NCBI GenBank assembly: GCA_016802295.1
Contig: JAESIW010000200.1
Location: forward strand, 4,894,336-4,958,335
Length of the DNA: 64,000 nt
Direction: 5' to 3'
Source: Brachionus rotundiformis
Lineage: Eukaryota; Rotifera; Eurotatoria; Ploima; Brachionidae
The notes under the pieces were generated by a model. The model ran no database searches, had not been told where the DNA came from, and saw only the letters and a program-made list of their open reading frames with translations. Each line of letters starts with the position of its first letter. The stretch's first letter is position 1. This document shows, one piece after another, positions 11,364 to 23,182 of this stretch. A program made the translations under genes and the position numbers.

Positions 11364-13181
11364 TTAATTTTGCATAAATTTCTCTTTTTTTAAGTTGATT
11401 TTTTTCCATATGGATGAAGTAATAGCTAATGCTCCACCGGTACCAAAGCGGACAAAATTATCTCCAATAAGCGGTCCCATAGCATACAAATTTTTAAACT
11501 TACTGGATTCATGAGAATATTCATTAACAGAAATCGGGTTTTCTTTGGTATTCAAAGTTTGCTGAGGATCAACTGCCAGTTGGTTATTTATATATGGTGG
11601 TAAAAAACTTAAATCCGGTGAGTATCCAATTAATATACATGCATAGCTCACTTTTATCTCTGTTTCATTCGATGGTGTCGGAAATTTTCTACATTCTGAA
11701 ATTCTATCTATATCTTCATCACTAGAAACTCTAACAAAATTTTGACTATTCCTCTCAAAAATTATATCATCACTATTTTGTTCACCTGTATATGATAAAA
11801 CACAAGTTCTTTTGGAAGAAAAAAATTTTACTTCATGCTCATCATAGAGGACGTAATTTTGATTAACAATATTTGAGTCAGTTGAATTATGTGAATTTTT
11901 AAAATTTAACATTTGTTCATATACTTTATGATATTCTGGATAAATTTTTTTTGGTAATTTATTAAATATTAAACTTTGGTCAAAAACTGATTTTTTAATT
12001 ACATGTATTATACGAATGTGGTATTTTTTGGCTAACAAAATGGCATCTGCTGCGCTCAGACCAGACCCTACAATCAATAAAGGATCTTTTTGCAAACGAG
12101 TCAAATCTTCTTTTATTTTATCTTCTAATTCTTTTATAGAACTTAATATGTATCTATGATTTTCACCTTTTACATTTAGTTTGTTATTTAAGTCACAGGC
12201 ACCGATTGCAAGAGCTAAATATTTGCAATAATATTTGAACTCCATTAGATCACCTTTGTGGGTTAGCGATGAAGCTTTTTTGCGATCACGTTTATCAATT
12301 ATACCTGTGACTTCCCATAAACACTCTAAATTGGAAGAATTTTGTAAAGACTGAATGGAATTACAAGGTATTATAGAGCAAGTACTATGTGAATTATCAC
12401 CGGAGCTCAATAATAATTTGCTACAACAAACTCGTCGAACGTTGGTAACTGTAGCACTATTTAATAAATATTTATCAAGATTTTTTTGTTTTACATAATC
12501 TCGGTAGTAATTTCTTATATCATGCATTGATGCTCTTGATTCCTCAGTACTTAAAGATCTTGGGATTAGAATCTTTGGTGAATTTTTGCGAAAAACATTA
12601 GCATTCATGAGTGAATTATCTTCGGAAAAATTAGAATTTTTTGAACTAAAAACAAGACCAGCATTTACATTAGATGAGCTTTTATTTTGTTTTTTCCAGT
12701 CAGAGTAAACAAGTTCGGGAAGTTCCATCCACCTGGAAGGACTTATTGTTAATTGTGAGCCATCTAGATCATTCCATGAACCACCTGGACCTGGCGCTTT
12801 ACCTATACAAACATGATCGATTTCTCTATTGGGATCATATTTCCAATTTAAACATGTTGGTAGATCAATTCCAAGATCAGCATCAGGATGCTTCAGTTTA
12901 TCATATAACAAAGCTACAGGATTAAATGAGCGTCCTTCAAGTCCATTGCTTAAAAATTCCAAGTCATTCTCAACTAAAGATATGTTATTGTCTAAATGAT
13001 TTAATCTTGTTTGCAAAAATTCATCAGATACCGGATTTCTATTGTAATAAGGCCAATGACCAGATAAAAAATATGATAGGCATAAACCGGATGGACCATT
13101 GCCAATAATTACTACATCTTTGTATCCCCCAATCGCCCTATTAGCATTTTTTGAATTTATTAGTGTAGCACAATTAGGCAT
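11364..13181 (-). CDS. OSGIN: OSGIN-like FAD-dependent monooxygenase family protein
   Basis: An uninterrupted frame of 605 codons, unusual here because most neighbours are split by introns. A dinucleotide-binding motif (VVIIGNGPSGLCLSYFLSG) lies at about residues 23-41 and a second Rossmann motif (LLIVGSGLSAADAILLAKK) near residue 370. The C-terminal block YAMGPLIGDNFVRFGTGGAL is typical of oxidative stress-induced growth inhibitors OSGIN1/2. Members are related to flavin monooxygenases and act in stress and growth control in vertebrates; a redox activity is inferred from the FAD fold. The length is close to the vertebrate proteins. Serine/asparagine-rich inserts occur around residues 175-205 and 275-295. 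Confidence 0.9.
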   Translation of the reverse strand: MPNCATLINSKNANRAIGGYKDVVIIGNGPSGLCLSYFLSGHWPYYNRNPVSDEFLQTRLNHLDNNISLVENDLEFLSNGLEGRSFNPVALLYDKLKHPDADLGIDLPTCLNWKYDPNREIDHVCIGKAPGPGGSWNDLDGSQLTISPSRWMELPELVYSDWKKQNKSSSNVNAGLVFSSKNSNFSEDNSLMNANVFRKNSPKILIPRSLSTEESRASMHDIRNYYRDYVKQKNLDKYLLNSATVTNVRRVCCSKLLLSSGDNSHSTCSIIPCNSIQSLQNSSNLECLWEVTGIIDKRDRKKASSLTHKGDLMEFKYYCKYLALAIGACDLNNKLNVKGENHRYILSSIKELEDKIKEDLTRLQKDPLLIVGSGLSAADAILLAKKYHIRIIHVIKKSVFDQSLIFNKLPKKIYPEYHKVYEQMLNFKNSHNSTDSNIVNQNYVLYDEHEVKFFSSKRTCVLSYTGEQNSDDIIFERNSQNFVRVSSDEDIDRISECRKFPTPSNETEIKVSYACILIGYSPDLSFLPPYINNQLAVDPQQTLNTKENPISVNEYSHESSKFKNLYAMGPLIGDNFVRFGTGGALAITSSIWKKINLKKEKFMQN

Positions 13182-15568
13182 TAAAAATAGATAATTTGGT
13201 CTTAGAAAAATAAATTTATATAATCTAAAATTAAAGTTTTTTTATATAAATTTAGAATGATGTTTAAAAGTTTATCAAATTAAAAATCTTATCAAAAAAA
13301 GCTTGAATAATAAATAACCTGTGAATAATTCAATGCAAAAGCATGCCTAGACATCATTTACATTAACTTTAAAGATTAATTCTGAAAATAATTATTTCAC
13401 CATATTGGTTTGAGAACGAATACACACTTTATAATATCCTAAAACATGCGACTTAAGCACATGTTATTATACCTTGAATTTTTTAGCATTTTTATTAAAA
13501 AAATAGATACAATTTTTGTTACATTTTAATACCAAAATAATTTACTTCAAATAGATTTATGCCAATTTCAGTTCTATTTATATGTCTTGATCTAAAACTT
13601 TAAATAGCTAATATTTACGATTATCTATATAACCCTCCTACTTTGAATCATAATTAATATTTTGGTTTTCAAATTTTGCTTCGTCAGTCTGGAAACTATG
13701 CCAAAACAAGTTATAGAAATTTCGAATTGCTTTGTCATTATTTAGCTTATAGATTATTTAATTGTTCTTATGTTTGTGTTTAAAACGTTTTTTCTGCTGA
13801 ATCTTAATGAGTCTTTAAATAATCTTAAAAAAAATTATTCGGTTATAAATTAATCAAAATGGAAGGCTGAGCATGTTATTTAGAAATTAAGTCGTCGATA
13901 AATTTAGATTTTTAAACAAATTTATTATTATTTTTTTTGGAAGTCTCAACCAAAGAAAATATTATCGCTTTATTTTAAACTATATTATGAAATTCTTTTA
14001 GCACATTTTTGGATTTAAAATTTATTATAATTCATAAATGTTGCAAACAGCTAGATAAAATGGAATTTAAATTCTGTGATGGATTTTCTACTCAAACAAA
14101 ATAAGGTTGAATGATGCATGATTAAAATTGTTTGATGATAACTTATCACAAGTTATGAATAAAAACCTAAGATTAAATTCAGCATTTTGTGGTTTGTAAA
14201 TTTCTTGATTTTTATCTTAGCAAAAATTTAAAATAAGTTAAAATGAGTTTTTTTCATTGTGTGTGAATTTAGAAAAAACTTTTAATTTTTCTTAAAAAAA
14301 AAACTTAAGATTCTAATGTTAGCTTTTATATGCGAATTTTGTCCTTATTTAAAAGCAATTAAATCTAAAATTTTAATAATATGTTAATATTCGAGTTAAT
14401 TATCTAAAATTTAAAAAAAGCAAAAATTTAAATGTAACAGTATTTGAAAAATAACTTGATTATCTTAATTTAATTAATTTATTTATATCCTTATTAATTT
14501 AATGCTTAAAACAAAAATCAATATTTTTGAAAGTTATTCGATTTCTTCAATAAATATGCCTACAATAATAAGAAATAAAAATTTGCTAATATTAAGTATG
14601 ATTTTATCAACTTTGATTATTTATCTAGAAGTCAAATTAGAATTTGAAACATTCGTTTAACTAGGTTTATTTTAAACCTATATATAAAAATTTTCTGAAG
14701 GCTAGTTTTGAATAAATTGGATTACTGAAGAAAACAATTTATTTAAATTTTTTTTAAAACTAGCTAGAAAAGATTAAATAAAACAAAAAATATGAAACAA
14801 ATTTATTGATAATTAATTTATGCGAATTTTTCCTATTATTTAATTTAAACACAACACATTTTATAGAGAATATTAAATCAATGATTTTTAATAATTGTCT
14901 TTATTACTTTTAAGTATTATTTATGTCTAATTTTAATTAAAAATTGAAGAAAACAAAGATGTGAAAAAAAGCTTAACCTTCTATTTAATTCAATCATTTG
15001 TTAACAATTGTTTATATTTTTAAATCTTTTTTTGAAATAGTACGATTTGATTGTTTTTATAGATAAAAATCTTCGTTCTAATCGATATGTTTTCTTAAAT
15101 AATTAAATTTTATATGTTGTAAGTAGGTGAATCAAAAAAATTAAGTTTTTTTTTCTACAAGTTATTAGTTTTCTTTTAATGGTTGATAAAACAAAATTAA
15201 AAAAGAGTGGGTTCCGAAAAAAGGTAATTAGATACGAGTTTTCATTTTGGATTTGTTAAATAGTAATATAAAAATATAACGAAAATTTGATACACAAAAT
15301 AATTTTTGTCTCTTGTCATTTTAAATTAAAAATAATCGATAATTGTTATAAAATAATTAACGAAGGCGATATAAATTAAAGTTTAAATTTAAATTAAATG
15401 GAAAAATTTTGTTATAATCGATTTTCAAATGAAAATTATTTAGCTTTTTCTTCTTTATTTAAAAAACATTTTAAAAACTTTAACTAATATTATATTTTTA
15501 TTAAATATTTTTTCGTAAAATAAAGAAAATTAAAAATAAAACAAAAATATAATTTTTGGACTAAACAA
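13182..15568. other. Long intergenic stretch
   Basis: About 2.4 kb of strongly AT-rich DNA with no frame above background and no repeat or RNA gene that I can recognise. It separates the OSGIN 5' end from the 3' end of the monooxygenase gene and probably holds the OSGIN promoter. Confidence 0.5.
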
Positions 15569-16842
15569 CTAGCTGTACCATCTGCAGTAACACGATTCTT
15601 TAGGGCATTTTTTATATGGACTTATACAATTCTCATAGCAATCTTTACAACTTAGCTTTGAGTCTCCTATTAATAAACATAATGGTATACCATTGAATTC
15701 ATTAGGATCTTCATCTTTTGGCAGCTTTTCAACAAGTTTAGGGTCAATTTTTTCGCAATGAAAAAATGGATTTTTATTAATTTTTTTAATTGAGGTTGTT
15801 GTTACAAAAATTGGACTTTTCCTAGTGGTGTTTATTTTTGTTGTCTTAGATCTCTTTGTTGTTGTCTCTGTTGATATTTTTGTTGGTTTATAAGGTTTAG
15901 AAGTAAAAATTAAAGAAAATGATGTTGTGATTTCACCCGGAAATGACCTTATTTCAATATCAGCACAATTATAGAATTCTTCTTGAGGTCCAATTCCGAT
16001 ACCACTTGTCCCATTCGGTAAGCTTCCCTTTATTTATTTTAACATATTTATTTTGCTTAATATTAATTAAATATCCTACCCAGCTATTTCCTGCTCTGTA
16101 TTTCCATTGAAATACACAATGAGAGCATGTTAAATCAGATGGCAATTTTAAGCTTAAATCAAGTCAACTGATTATCTTTTAACTATAAAGAAATAATTTA
16201 CTTAAGATTTATTTCGTCTTCGCCAGTTCTTACTGGATATGATGTACCATATCCAACTATTTCAAGTAAATTTTCATCCAAACATTCTTTTGTTACCTCA
16301 ATAAATTTATTTACTACTGGACAAATTCTGAATTCCATATTTCCTTGATGATTAGCACTTAGCTTTATAAATGATTAAGATTTCGATAGTTTTAAAAAAT
16401 TAATTCTTTTTTCATTATACCCTCACACGAACATCAATAATGTTTCCTCTCACATAACTTTTAACAATGGTACCAGTCGCATATTTTCCTAATTTAAATA
16501 AATAAACGTTCTTCTTAAAAAAAAATGTTTACCCCCTGCTTCATGTAATCTTGGACCATTGAAATTATCTCCGCATATTCCACATTTACCACCATTAGTC
16601 GCATGTTGCATACCAGCTCCTCCACAATTAAGTTCATTATCATTATAATTTATTGGTGTACTGAATCCAAAACGCCATGCTGCATTCCGAGCAGCTGGTA
16701 ATTCGAGTCTACCATGGGAAAAGCAAATATCGACCATGCTCAACAAACAGATTTTAATGAGCAAAAAATTTAGCAGTCGAATAATCATTCTTAATTCTGT
16801 AAACCTTTTTAAAAATTTAGAAATTGAGTTTCTCAAAATCAA
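15569..16842 (-). CDS. Secreted AA15-like lytic polysaccharide monooxygenase with Thr-rich linker and Cys-rich tail
   Basis: Exon 1 encodes a signal peptide (hydrophobic LLNFLLIKICLLSMVDICFS) ending at FS-HGRLELPAARNAAWRFGF. Cleavage there would leave the N-terminal histidine of the copper histidine brace. The blocks NYNDNELNCGGAG and NGGKCGICGD match invertebrate AA15-type LPMOs. A small exon (16487 to about 16428) restores HEAGGKYATGTIVKSYV. The next gives LSANHQGNMEFRICP, holding the likely second brace histidine (NHQG). Later exons continue the domain. A Thr/Lys-rich linker (TTTKRSKTTKINTTRKS) and a C-terminal module with about ten cysteines end at the TAG 15571-15569. LPMOs oxidatively cleave chitin or cellulose, and AA15 members act on both in arthropods. 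The substrate here is not determinable. The Cys-rich tail may bind carbohydrate. Confidence 0.88.
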
Positions 16843-17459
16843 GTATTTCTATTTTTTTCTAGTCTGCTCTAAGTTGACAATCGAATGTTGATTTTTTTCT
16901 TTTAAAGAATTATAAATTAAATGTAAATTTATCAAATACCCAGAATTTTTGCCTCTGTAAGTAAGGTCACTAAAGCCAACATTTGCATGCAAATATTTTT
17001 ATTTGATATTTTAAGCCATTAGTTGAAATTAATATTTAAAAATAAATAAGATCTGAAACTTGAGAATCAGTGGTTTTTGTTTTTGTCCAAAGTAAATAAT
17101 TAAAAATTTAAAAAACAAAACAAAATTCCATTCAAACCTGATTGCGTAAGTTCTATTGAATGTAAAATTAACTAAAATAAAATTTAAATATTTAATTTTT
17201 CATATATTAAAAAACAAATATAGACAACCGATTGTAACAGGGGTTTAAAGTTAACATGAAATTTAAGCTCATTTTTTTTACAAAAGGATGGTTATCTTAA
17301 ATTATTTAAAAATCAAAACGTATTTTCATCTTGTTAAAATAATTTAATTTAAAATTAAACATAAATAATTATTTTATCTTTCTTCGAAATAAAAGCCAAT
17401 TAATAATTAAAATTTATTAAACGAGTAAAAATAAAAAGTTAATAAAAAATTTTCCAATT
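16843..17459. other. Intergenic stretch
   Basis: About 600 bp of AT-rich sequence between the LPMO start and the stop of the PDI gene. No element recognised. Confidence 0.5.
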
Positions 17460-19580
17460 CTAAAGTTCTATTTTTAAATTTTTAAGGCTTTCGTCTACAA
17501 AATCAATCATTTCTTGGAAATTTTGACTCTTCTGTTTTCGATTTACGTTGTTTTTATTATAAGATGGAATAAAAAAGAGATTTTCCGATCTTGGATTCTG
17601 GTCAAAAATTTCAGGAATATCGTTTAAAAAAGTGTTTATCTTGCAAAATGTAATCTCTTTATTTTTTGCATACTTGTTAGCTATTTTTTCTAAATTCTTT
17701 TCAAAATTTGAATCACCATGAGCTATTAGGCCCAAAAAAATATGCTTTTTTGATTCTTTCAAAAAGTTTTCAATTGTTTTTCCAACTAATTTTATTACGT
17801 TTTTATTATTTTTCTTGGGGATTGCTTCTGATTTTGTATATGGCGTTAATTTACCATTGATGAAATTGTTCACAAATTCCGATACACTGTCTTCTTCAAA
17901 AGAATCGCTATCTTCATCAAAGATAAAAAATTTTGATTTTTCATTTATACATACAATGCTTGTTTCGCTTGGTGACTCTTCTAAGTGAAATTTCTACAAA
18001 TAAAATATGACAGAAAAATATTGAGAAGAATAATTTTAAATCAAACCTTAATTAGATCATAATTTTGAGTTTCATTAGCTAGCACAAATTGTATATTTTT
18101 AAACTTTTTAGCAATTAAAGCTATTTTATCTCTGATATAAACAACATCTTTAAATATAAGAATTAATTAAATTTAATTAAATACATTTTAGCCGCCTACG
18201 AGATTGTAATTCTTGATCAACGTCATAAAAAACATAGCATGATGGTCGTATTTTGTCATATACTAATGGAAAATTTTTTGGACTCATATAACCAACTAAT
18301 GGTACTGAAGTTTTGAAAACAAAATGTTCCAAATCCTCAATACTGTAATTTTCTTTGTTTAAGACCACAAATTTAGGCTCGTTCTTACAAACTGCCAATT
18401 CATGATAAAAAACTATTACACTTGATTGCTTTATTTTATCACTTTTTATAAATCGCAAAAATTCCTCAATTTCAAATGTATGAAACAATTTAGCATCTTC
18501 AGAATATTTTGAGGCAAAATGGTTGAAAATTTCAAAGCTTTGATCCTTTTGGTCTTTAAAAAATCCAATGACATGAATATCTGTTGGGCTATTTATTTTT
18601 GCCATAAATGAGTTAAAACTTTTGACTTCAGTGGAGCCAGCTGATTGTAATTTTTTCATTGTATTTACAATATCTATAGAAATTTAATTATAAATTAAAT
18701 GATTTATATAATATAAGATATGAAGTAGATTTAACCATAAACTTCTCTTCCTCCTTTGTACTCGTAATGACGACCTCTTCGAAACACCAATAAGGTCGGA
18801 TAACCAGCAATTTGATATTTTTCACTCAGTTCTATTTCAACAGTTGCATCGACTTTTGCTAATGGAATTGGACTTACAGATTCGGACAATATTTTTGCGG
18901 CTTTCTCGTAATTTGGAGCTAAGCGGACACAATGGCCGCAACTTGAAGAGATTTTTTTCTGTTAAAATAGTTAATGTTTGTAATTTAACTTACTTTGGAG
19001 AGTAAAATTCTACAAGAGAAATATCAAAATTTTCGACCCATTTGGTAAAATTAGAGTTGGATAAAACAGCTACTTTAGATACAGGTGGCTTCCAATTATT
19101 GCTTGATTCTTGAACTAGATAGTTAATTATATCTTTTGCTTCTTTTCTTGGACCATCATATTCAAATGCTACGGATTTTCTAAAAATTTTTAAGGTTGGA
19201 TAACCTTGAATTTGAAATCTTGCTGCCAATTCTGTTTCAACAGTGGCATCCACTTTTGCCAAAATAATTGTTTTGTCACTTTTGATCGATTCGTCTTCTT
19301 TCAGAAGCCTAGCAGCTTCGTGGTAATAAGGTTTCATATGGACGCAGTGTCCACACCACGGAGCATAGAAAAACACTAAATAAAACATTTAAAAAATACA
19401 TTTTAAATTCAATCATGCTTTTATACCAACAGTGAATTCATTTTCAACCAAAAATTGGTCAAAATTTTTGGAATTCAGAACGAACACAAGCTCGTCTTGA
19501 TCTACTGTATTTGCAGATGAAAAAGTGACAAAACTGACAATTACTATAAACAAATAGATTTTTTCTATACGTGAAATCAT
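17460..19580 (-). CDS. PDIA4: ERp72/PDIA4-like protein disulfide isomerase with degenerate last domain
   Basis: The ATG at 19580 opens a signal peptide (IEKIYLFIVIVSFVTFSSA). Splicing (donor GTATAA, acceptor TTTAG at about 19380) yields VVFFYAPWCGHCVHMKPYY, the first active thioredoxin domain. A second is restored by a 52-bp intron near 18990: FYSPNCGHCVRLAPNYEKAA, where the usual Trp before CGHC is Asn. Two b-type domains without CXXC follow (exons 18659-18177 and about 18150-18000). The last exon starts its thioredoxin domain at VIKLVGKTIENFLKESKKHI, aligning with the a' domain of PDIA4, but the position of APWCGHC reads FLGLIAHGDSNFEK. The protein ends LKIEL, a weak match to KDEL-type retrieval signals. 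The order a0-a-b-b'-a' is that of ERp72, an ER folding enzyme. Only two of three redox sites remain. Confidence 0.88.
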
Positions 19581-20794
19581 TTTTTACTTTGAAATTTAGC
19601 TAAAATTAAAAATGTTAAATTGAAAATTTTTGTTAAAAAAATTATTCTTGAAATTTCTAAAGCATTTGTCCATATAATTCGTACATATTTTAAATGTAAA
19701 CCAATTGAAAATTTACAGGTATTTTAGAAAATTGTTTATTCATTAACAAAAATAAATTATCTCAATGTTAGTTCTAATTTAAATATTTCTATTGAGACCC
19801 TCATATTAAAATTTTTAACTGTTTCTGAAAATCTAAATAATCTAAAAATTTTTCTGACCCGATCATTAAGTCGTTTTTATATTTCAATTTAATTTTAAGT
19901 CACGAAATTTTGGAATTATATGTCAAAAAATTTAAATAAAATTTTTTTCTCTATTAATTTCTAATCTGTTTGGCTAATAAATAATTAAATTTATTTAATT
20001 CCTTATTCACTTATTGTGGAGCAAAGTGTCAAAACTTTTACATGTCATATTTAAATAGGTGAGCTCCGAGCTTTTTTAATTGTCGACATCCATGTTACTG
20101 TTAAGTATTCGTTTTCTCTTAATTCTAAGTATATATCCAAGCCAACATAGTCTTTTATTCTTGATACATTGGCTCATTGGTTCTGGCTTGGTTCTTCCGT
20201 ATGGCTCATCATTCGACAATGTTTAAGGACATTGTACACTTTACTGCAAGAATCTTTCTCAGACCACCAGCGTGGACGTGTCTTTATCAAACTCAGACAC
20301 TCCCGAGTGTCACTTCCGTACATCGACATCAAAAGAAGCGTTTTCCAGACTCAAACATCCAGCAAGGAGACAAAAATTAAGAAAAATTCAAATGATTATT
20401 TTAAAATTTTTATTATTTTAATAAATCAATATAAGTTTTAGTTTGATTTTTATTCGTAAAATGGTCAAATTTTTTACAGTTTAACACAAAATTTTATCGT
20501 TTTGTTTTTTTTTTCACGGATTTAAAGATAAATAATAATTTAACTCAATTTTATTTCGTAGAAATTTCTAATAAAATTTTTATTTCTTTATTTTGCTTAA
20601 ATAAGCTATGTTTTATATTTAACACATTCAAAATATAATTAACAGAAACAATTGATAGTTAATTTTGAATTTTTTTAATTTTCAAAATTTAAACTTAATT
20701 TAAGTTGAAGGATTACAAATTAAAAGTTTCATTTAAAATTTAATCACTCTTCTTAAAATTGAAAATTGAAAAACACTAATAGGCTCATTAAAAA
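19581..20794. other. Intergenic region with a less AT-rich island at about 20020-20390
   Basis: A divergent interval between the PDI-like gene (-) and MCM4 (+), so both promoters are expected here. The flanks are very AT-rich. The segment 20020-20390 is clearly richer in G+C and contains perfect short inverted repeats at 20216-20235 (7-bp arms ACAATGT/ACATTGT) and 20296-20311 (7-bp arms GACACTC/GAGTGTC). It may be a structured RNA, a 5' exon, or leftover foreign sequence; I could not identify it. Confidence 0.45.
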
Positions 20795-23038
20795 ATGTCA
20801 ACAACATTGACAGATACTCTAATGACATCGGAGCAAAGTGCTCCACAGTTGGTTATCTGGGGCACAAATATCAATATGCATAAGGTCAAAATAAAGTTTC
20901 AAGAGTTTATCAAAGCTTATCTAGTTCACGATGAGCAAGAACAGAAAGAGCTCATGAACGAAGGTATTGACATCACAGAACCTTATTACATGCAGAAATT
21001 AGAAGAAATGCATTTGATAGAAGAACCTTTTTTTAATTTTGATTGCTCTCACTTACAACACTTTAATGTCGAGCTGTACAAACAGCTCATATGTTATCCT
21101 ATTGAAGTTATGGAAGCTTTTGATACGGCAGTAAAAGAGTTTTACTTCACGAAATTTCCTGATGATGAATTGAATATCCGTGTAAGACCATACAATGTTG
21201 ACAAGGTAACCAGCATGAGAACCTTAAACCCTTCTGACATTGATCAATTGGTAACCATGACAGGAATGATTATTCGCTTGTCAAACATTATTCCGGAAAT
21301 GGCAGAGGCTTTTTTTAGATGTAGCGTTTGTCAGGCCAATTGTACAGTAAAACTCGAACGTGGTCGTATACTTGAACCTACTGTTTGCCAAACATGTAAT
21401 TCGAACCATTCTTATGAAATTATTCACAATAGATGCACATTTTTTGACAAGCAGCTCATAAAGCTTCAAGAATCACCAGATGAGATGCCAGCTGGCGAAA
21501 CTCCCTGCACAATTGCCTTGTACGCTCGAGATGATTTAGTTGACGCAATTCAGCCAGGAGATCGTGTAGAAGTAACTGGTATATATAGAGCAATTCCACT
21601 TAGAGTTAATCCTAAAACCAGAAACATGAAATCAGTATACAAAACTCATATTGAAGTACTTCATTTTAAAAAGCAGGATAATAAGCGATTGTATGAAGTT
21701 GGCGAAGATATTGATATCAGTAAAAACTTCACTGCTGAAAGAATTATGCAGCTAAAAGCTTTGTCAAAAGAGTCCAATATTTATGATCGCTTAGCTAGTG
21801 CCATTGCGCCAGACATATTTGAAAATGATGACGTAAAAAAAGGTATTCTACTTCAACTATTCGGTGGCACATCGTGTGCTCCAGAGAGACAAAGCGACGA
21901 TTCTCAAAAAAATAACAGCCAATCTGGTCTTCATACTCGTTCCGAGGTCAATATTTTGCTTTGTGGTGATCCAGGTACATCAAAATCACAGCTGCTTCAA
22001 TATGTCTATAGATTAGTGCCAAGAGCCCAATACACTAGTGGCAAGGGCTCTTCTGCTGTTGGTCTAACTGCTTTCATATCAAAAGATGTTGAAACAAATC
22101 AATATGTCTTACAGACAGGTGCTTTAGTATTGGCAGATAATGGCGTATGTTGTATTGATGAGTTTGATAAAATGAGCGATTATACAAGAGCCGTATTACA
22201 TGAAGTTATGGAACAGCAAACTTTATCTATCGCAAAAAGTGGTATTATTTGTAAACTAAATGCTAGGACAAGTATTTTGGCAGCAGCAAATCCAATCGAA
22301 TCTAAATGGGCTAAAGGAAAAACTATTGTAGAAAATATTCAATTGCCTCATACCCTTATGTCTAGATTTGATCTTATTTTCTTAATTTTGGATCCTGAAG
22401 ACGAATTGTACGATAGAAGATTAGCTACTCACTTAGTTTCTTTGTACCATGTGTCAGACACAATGGCGCCAAGTGCCAACCATTTAGAAATGGATTTACT
22501 TAAGGATTATATTATGTTTGCCAAGACCCAATTTAAGCCGAAACTTACAGAAGAAAGCGGCCGAGCTTTAACTGAGGCTTATCTAGAAATGAGAAAGTTA
22601 GGAAGTGGAAAAGGTCAAATTACAGCCTATCCAAGGCAGTTGCATTCGTTAATCCGTCTTTCTGAGGCACATGCTAAAATGAGATTTAGCAATTTGGTTG
22701 AAGTGTGTGATGTAGAAGAGGCTAAGCGTTTGCACAGAGAAGCATTAAAGCAGTCGGCTGTTGATCCAAAAACTGGACGTATTGATGTTGGAATTTTAAC
22801 AACTGGTTATAGTAGTGAGGAAAGAAGAAATAGAGAGAAAATAGCTCAGGCATTGAAGAAAATTATTCGTGAAAAAGGAAAAATAACTACCTTAAAAAAA
22901 GAAAGTTTATACCAAGACTTATTGACTCAGTCAGATGTGCACATTCAGAAAGATCACTTTGAGAGCGCTTTAAGAGATCTTCAAGAGGATGACTATTTGA
23001 TAATAACAGATCAAGTTATTCGTATACTAAGCAATTAA
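20795..23038 (+). CDS. MCM4: DNA replication licensing factor MCM4
   Basis: A single uninterrupted frame of 747 codons. The N-terminal part APQLVIWGTNINMHKVKIKF, then GIDITEPYYMQKLEEMHLI, is specific to MCM4 rather than other MCM paralogues. The zinc-binding cysteines are in CSVCQANC and CQTCNSNH (about residues 175-207). The AAA+ core holds Walker A GDPGTSKSQLL (about 392), Walker B CIDEFDKM (about 450) and the arginine-finger motif SRFDLIF (about 525). The C-terminal winged-helix region ends at residue 747. MCM4 is a subunit of the hexameric MCM2-7 replicative helicase in the nucleus. Vertebrate MCM4 has about 100-150 more N-terminal residues, Ser/Thr-rich and regulated by DDK and CDK. Here only about 17 residues precede the conserved block, so either that region is lost or an upstream exon is missed. 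Confidence 0.97.
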   Translation: MSTTLTDTLMTSEQSAPQLVIWGTNINMHKVKIKFQEFIKAYLVHDEQEQKELMNEGIDITEPYYMQKLEEMHLIEEPFFNFDCSHLQHFNVELYKQLICYPIEVMEAFDTAVKEFYFTKFPDDELNIRVRPYNVDKVTSMRTLNPSDIDQLVTMTGMIIRLSNIIPEMAEAFFRCSVCQANCTVKLERGRILEPTVCQTCNSNHSYEIIHNRCTFFDKQLIKLQESPDEMPAGETPCTIALYARDDLVDAIQPGDRVEVTGIYRAIPLRVNPKTRNMKSVYKTHIEVLHFKKQDNKRLYEVGEDIDISKNFTAERIMQLKALSKESNIYDRLASAIAPDIFENDDVKKGILLQLFGGTSCAPERQSDDSQKNNSQSGLHTRSEVNILLCGDPGTSKSQLLQYVYRLVPRAQYTSGKGSSAVGLTAFISKDVETNQYVLQTGALVLADNGVCCIDEFDKMSDYTRAVLHEVMEQQTLSIAKSGIICKLNARTSILAAANPIESKWAKGKTIVENIQLPHTLMSRFDLIFLILDPEDELYDRRLATHLVSLYHVSDTMAPSANHLEMDLLKDYIMFAKTQFKPKLTEESGRALTEAYLEMRKLGSGKGQITAYPRQLHSLIRLSEAHAKMRFSNLVEVCDVEEAKRLHREALKQSAVDPKTGRIDVGILTTGYSSEERRNREKIAQALKKIIREKGKITTLKKESLYQDLLTQSDVHIQKDHFESALRDLQEDDYLIITDQVIRILSN

Positions 23039-23182
23039 AAATTTTAGAGAATATTTTTATTTGTAAAATAATAGTGAAATTTTAATAATCGTAATTGTAC
23101 AAAATTAGAAATGGTCATTTTTTTTTTCTCAAAAAAAAAACCTAAAATTTGAATATTTTTTAAATAAAAATTTTAAAAACAT

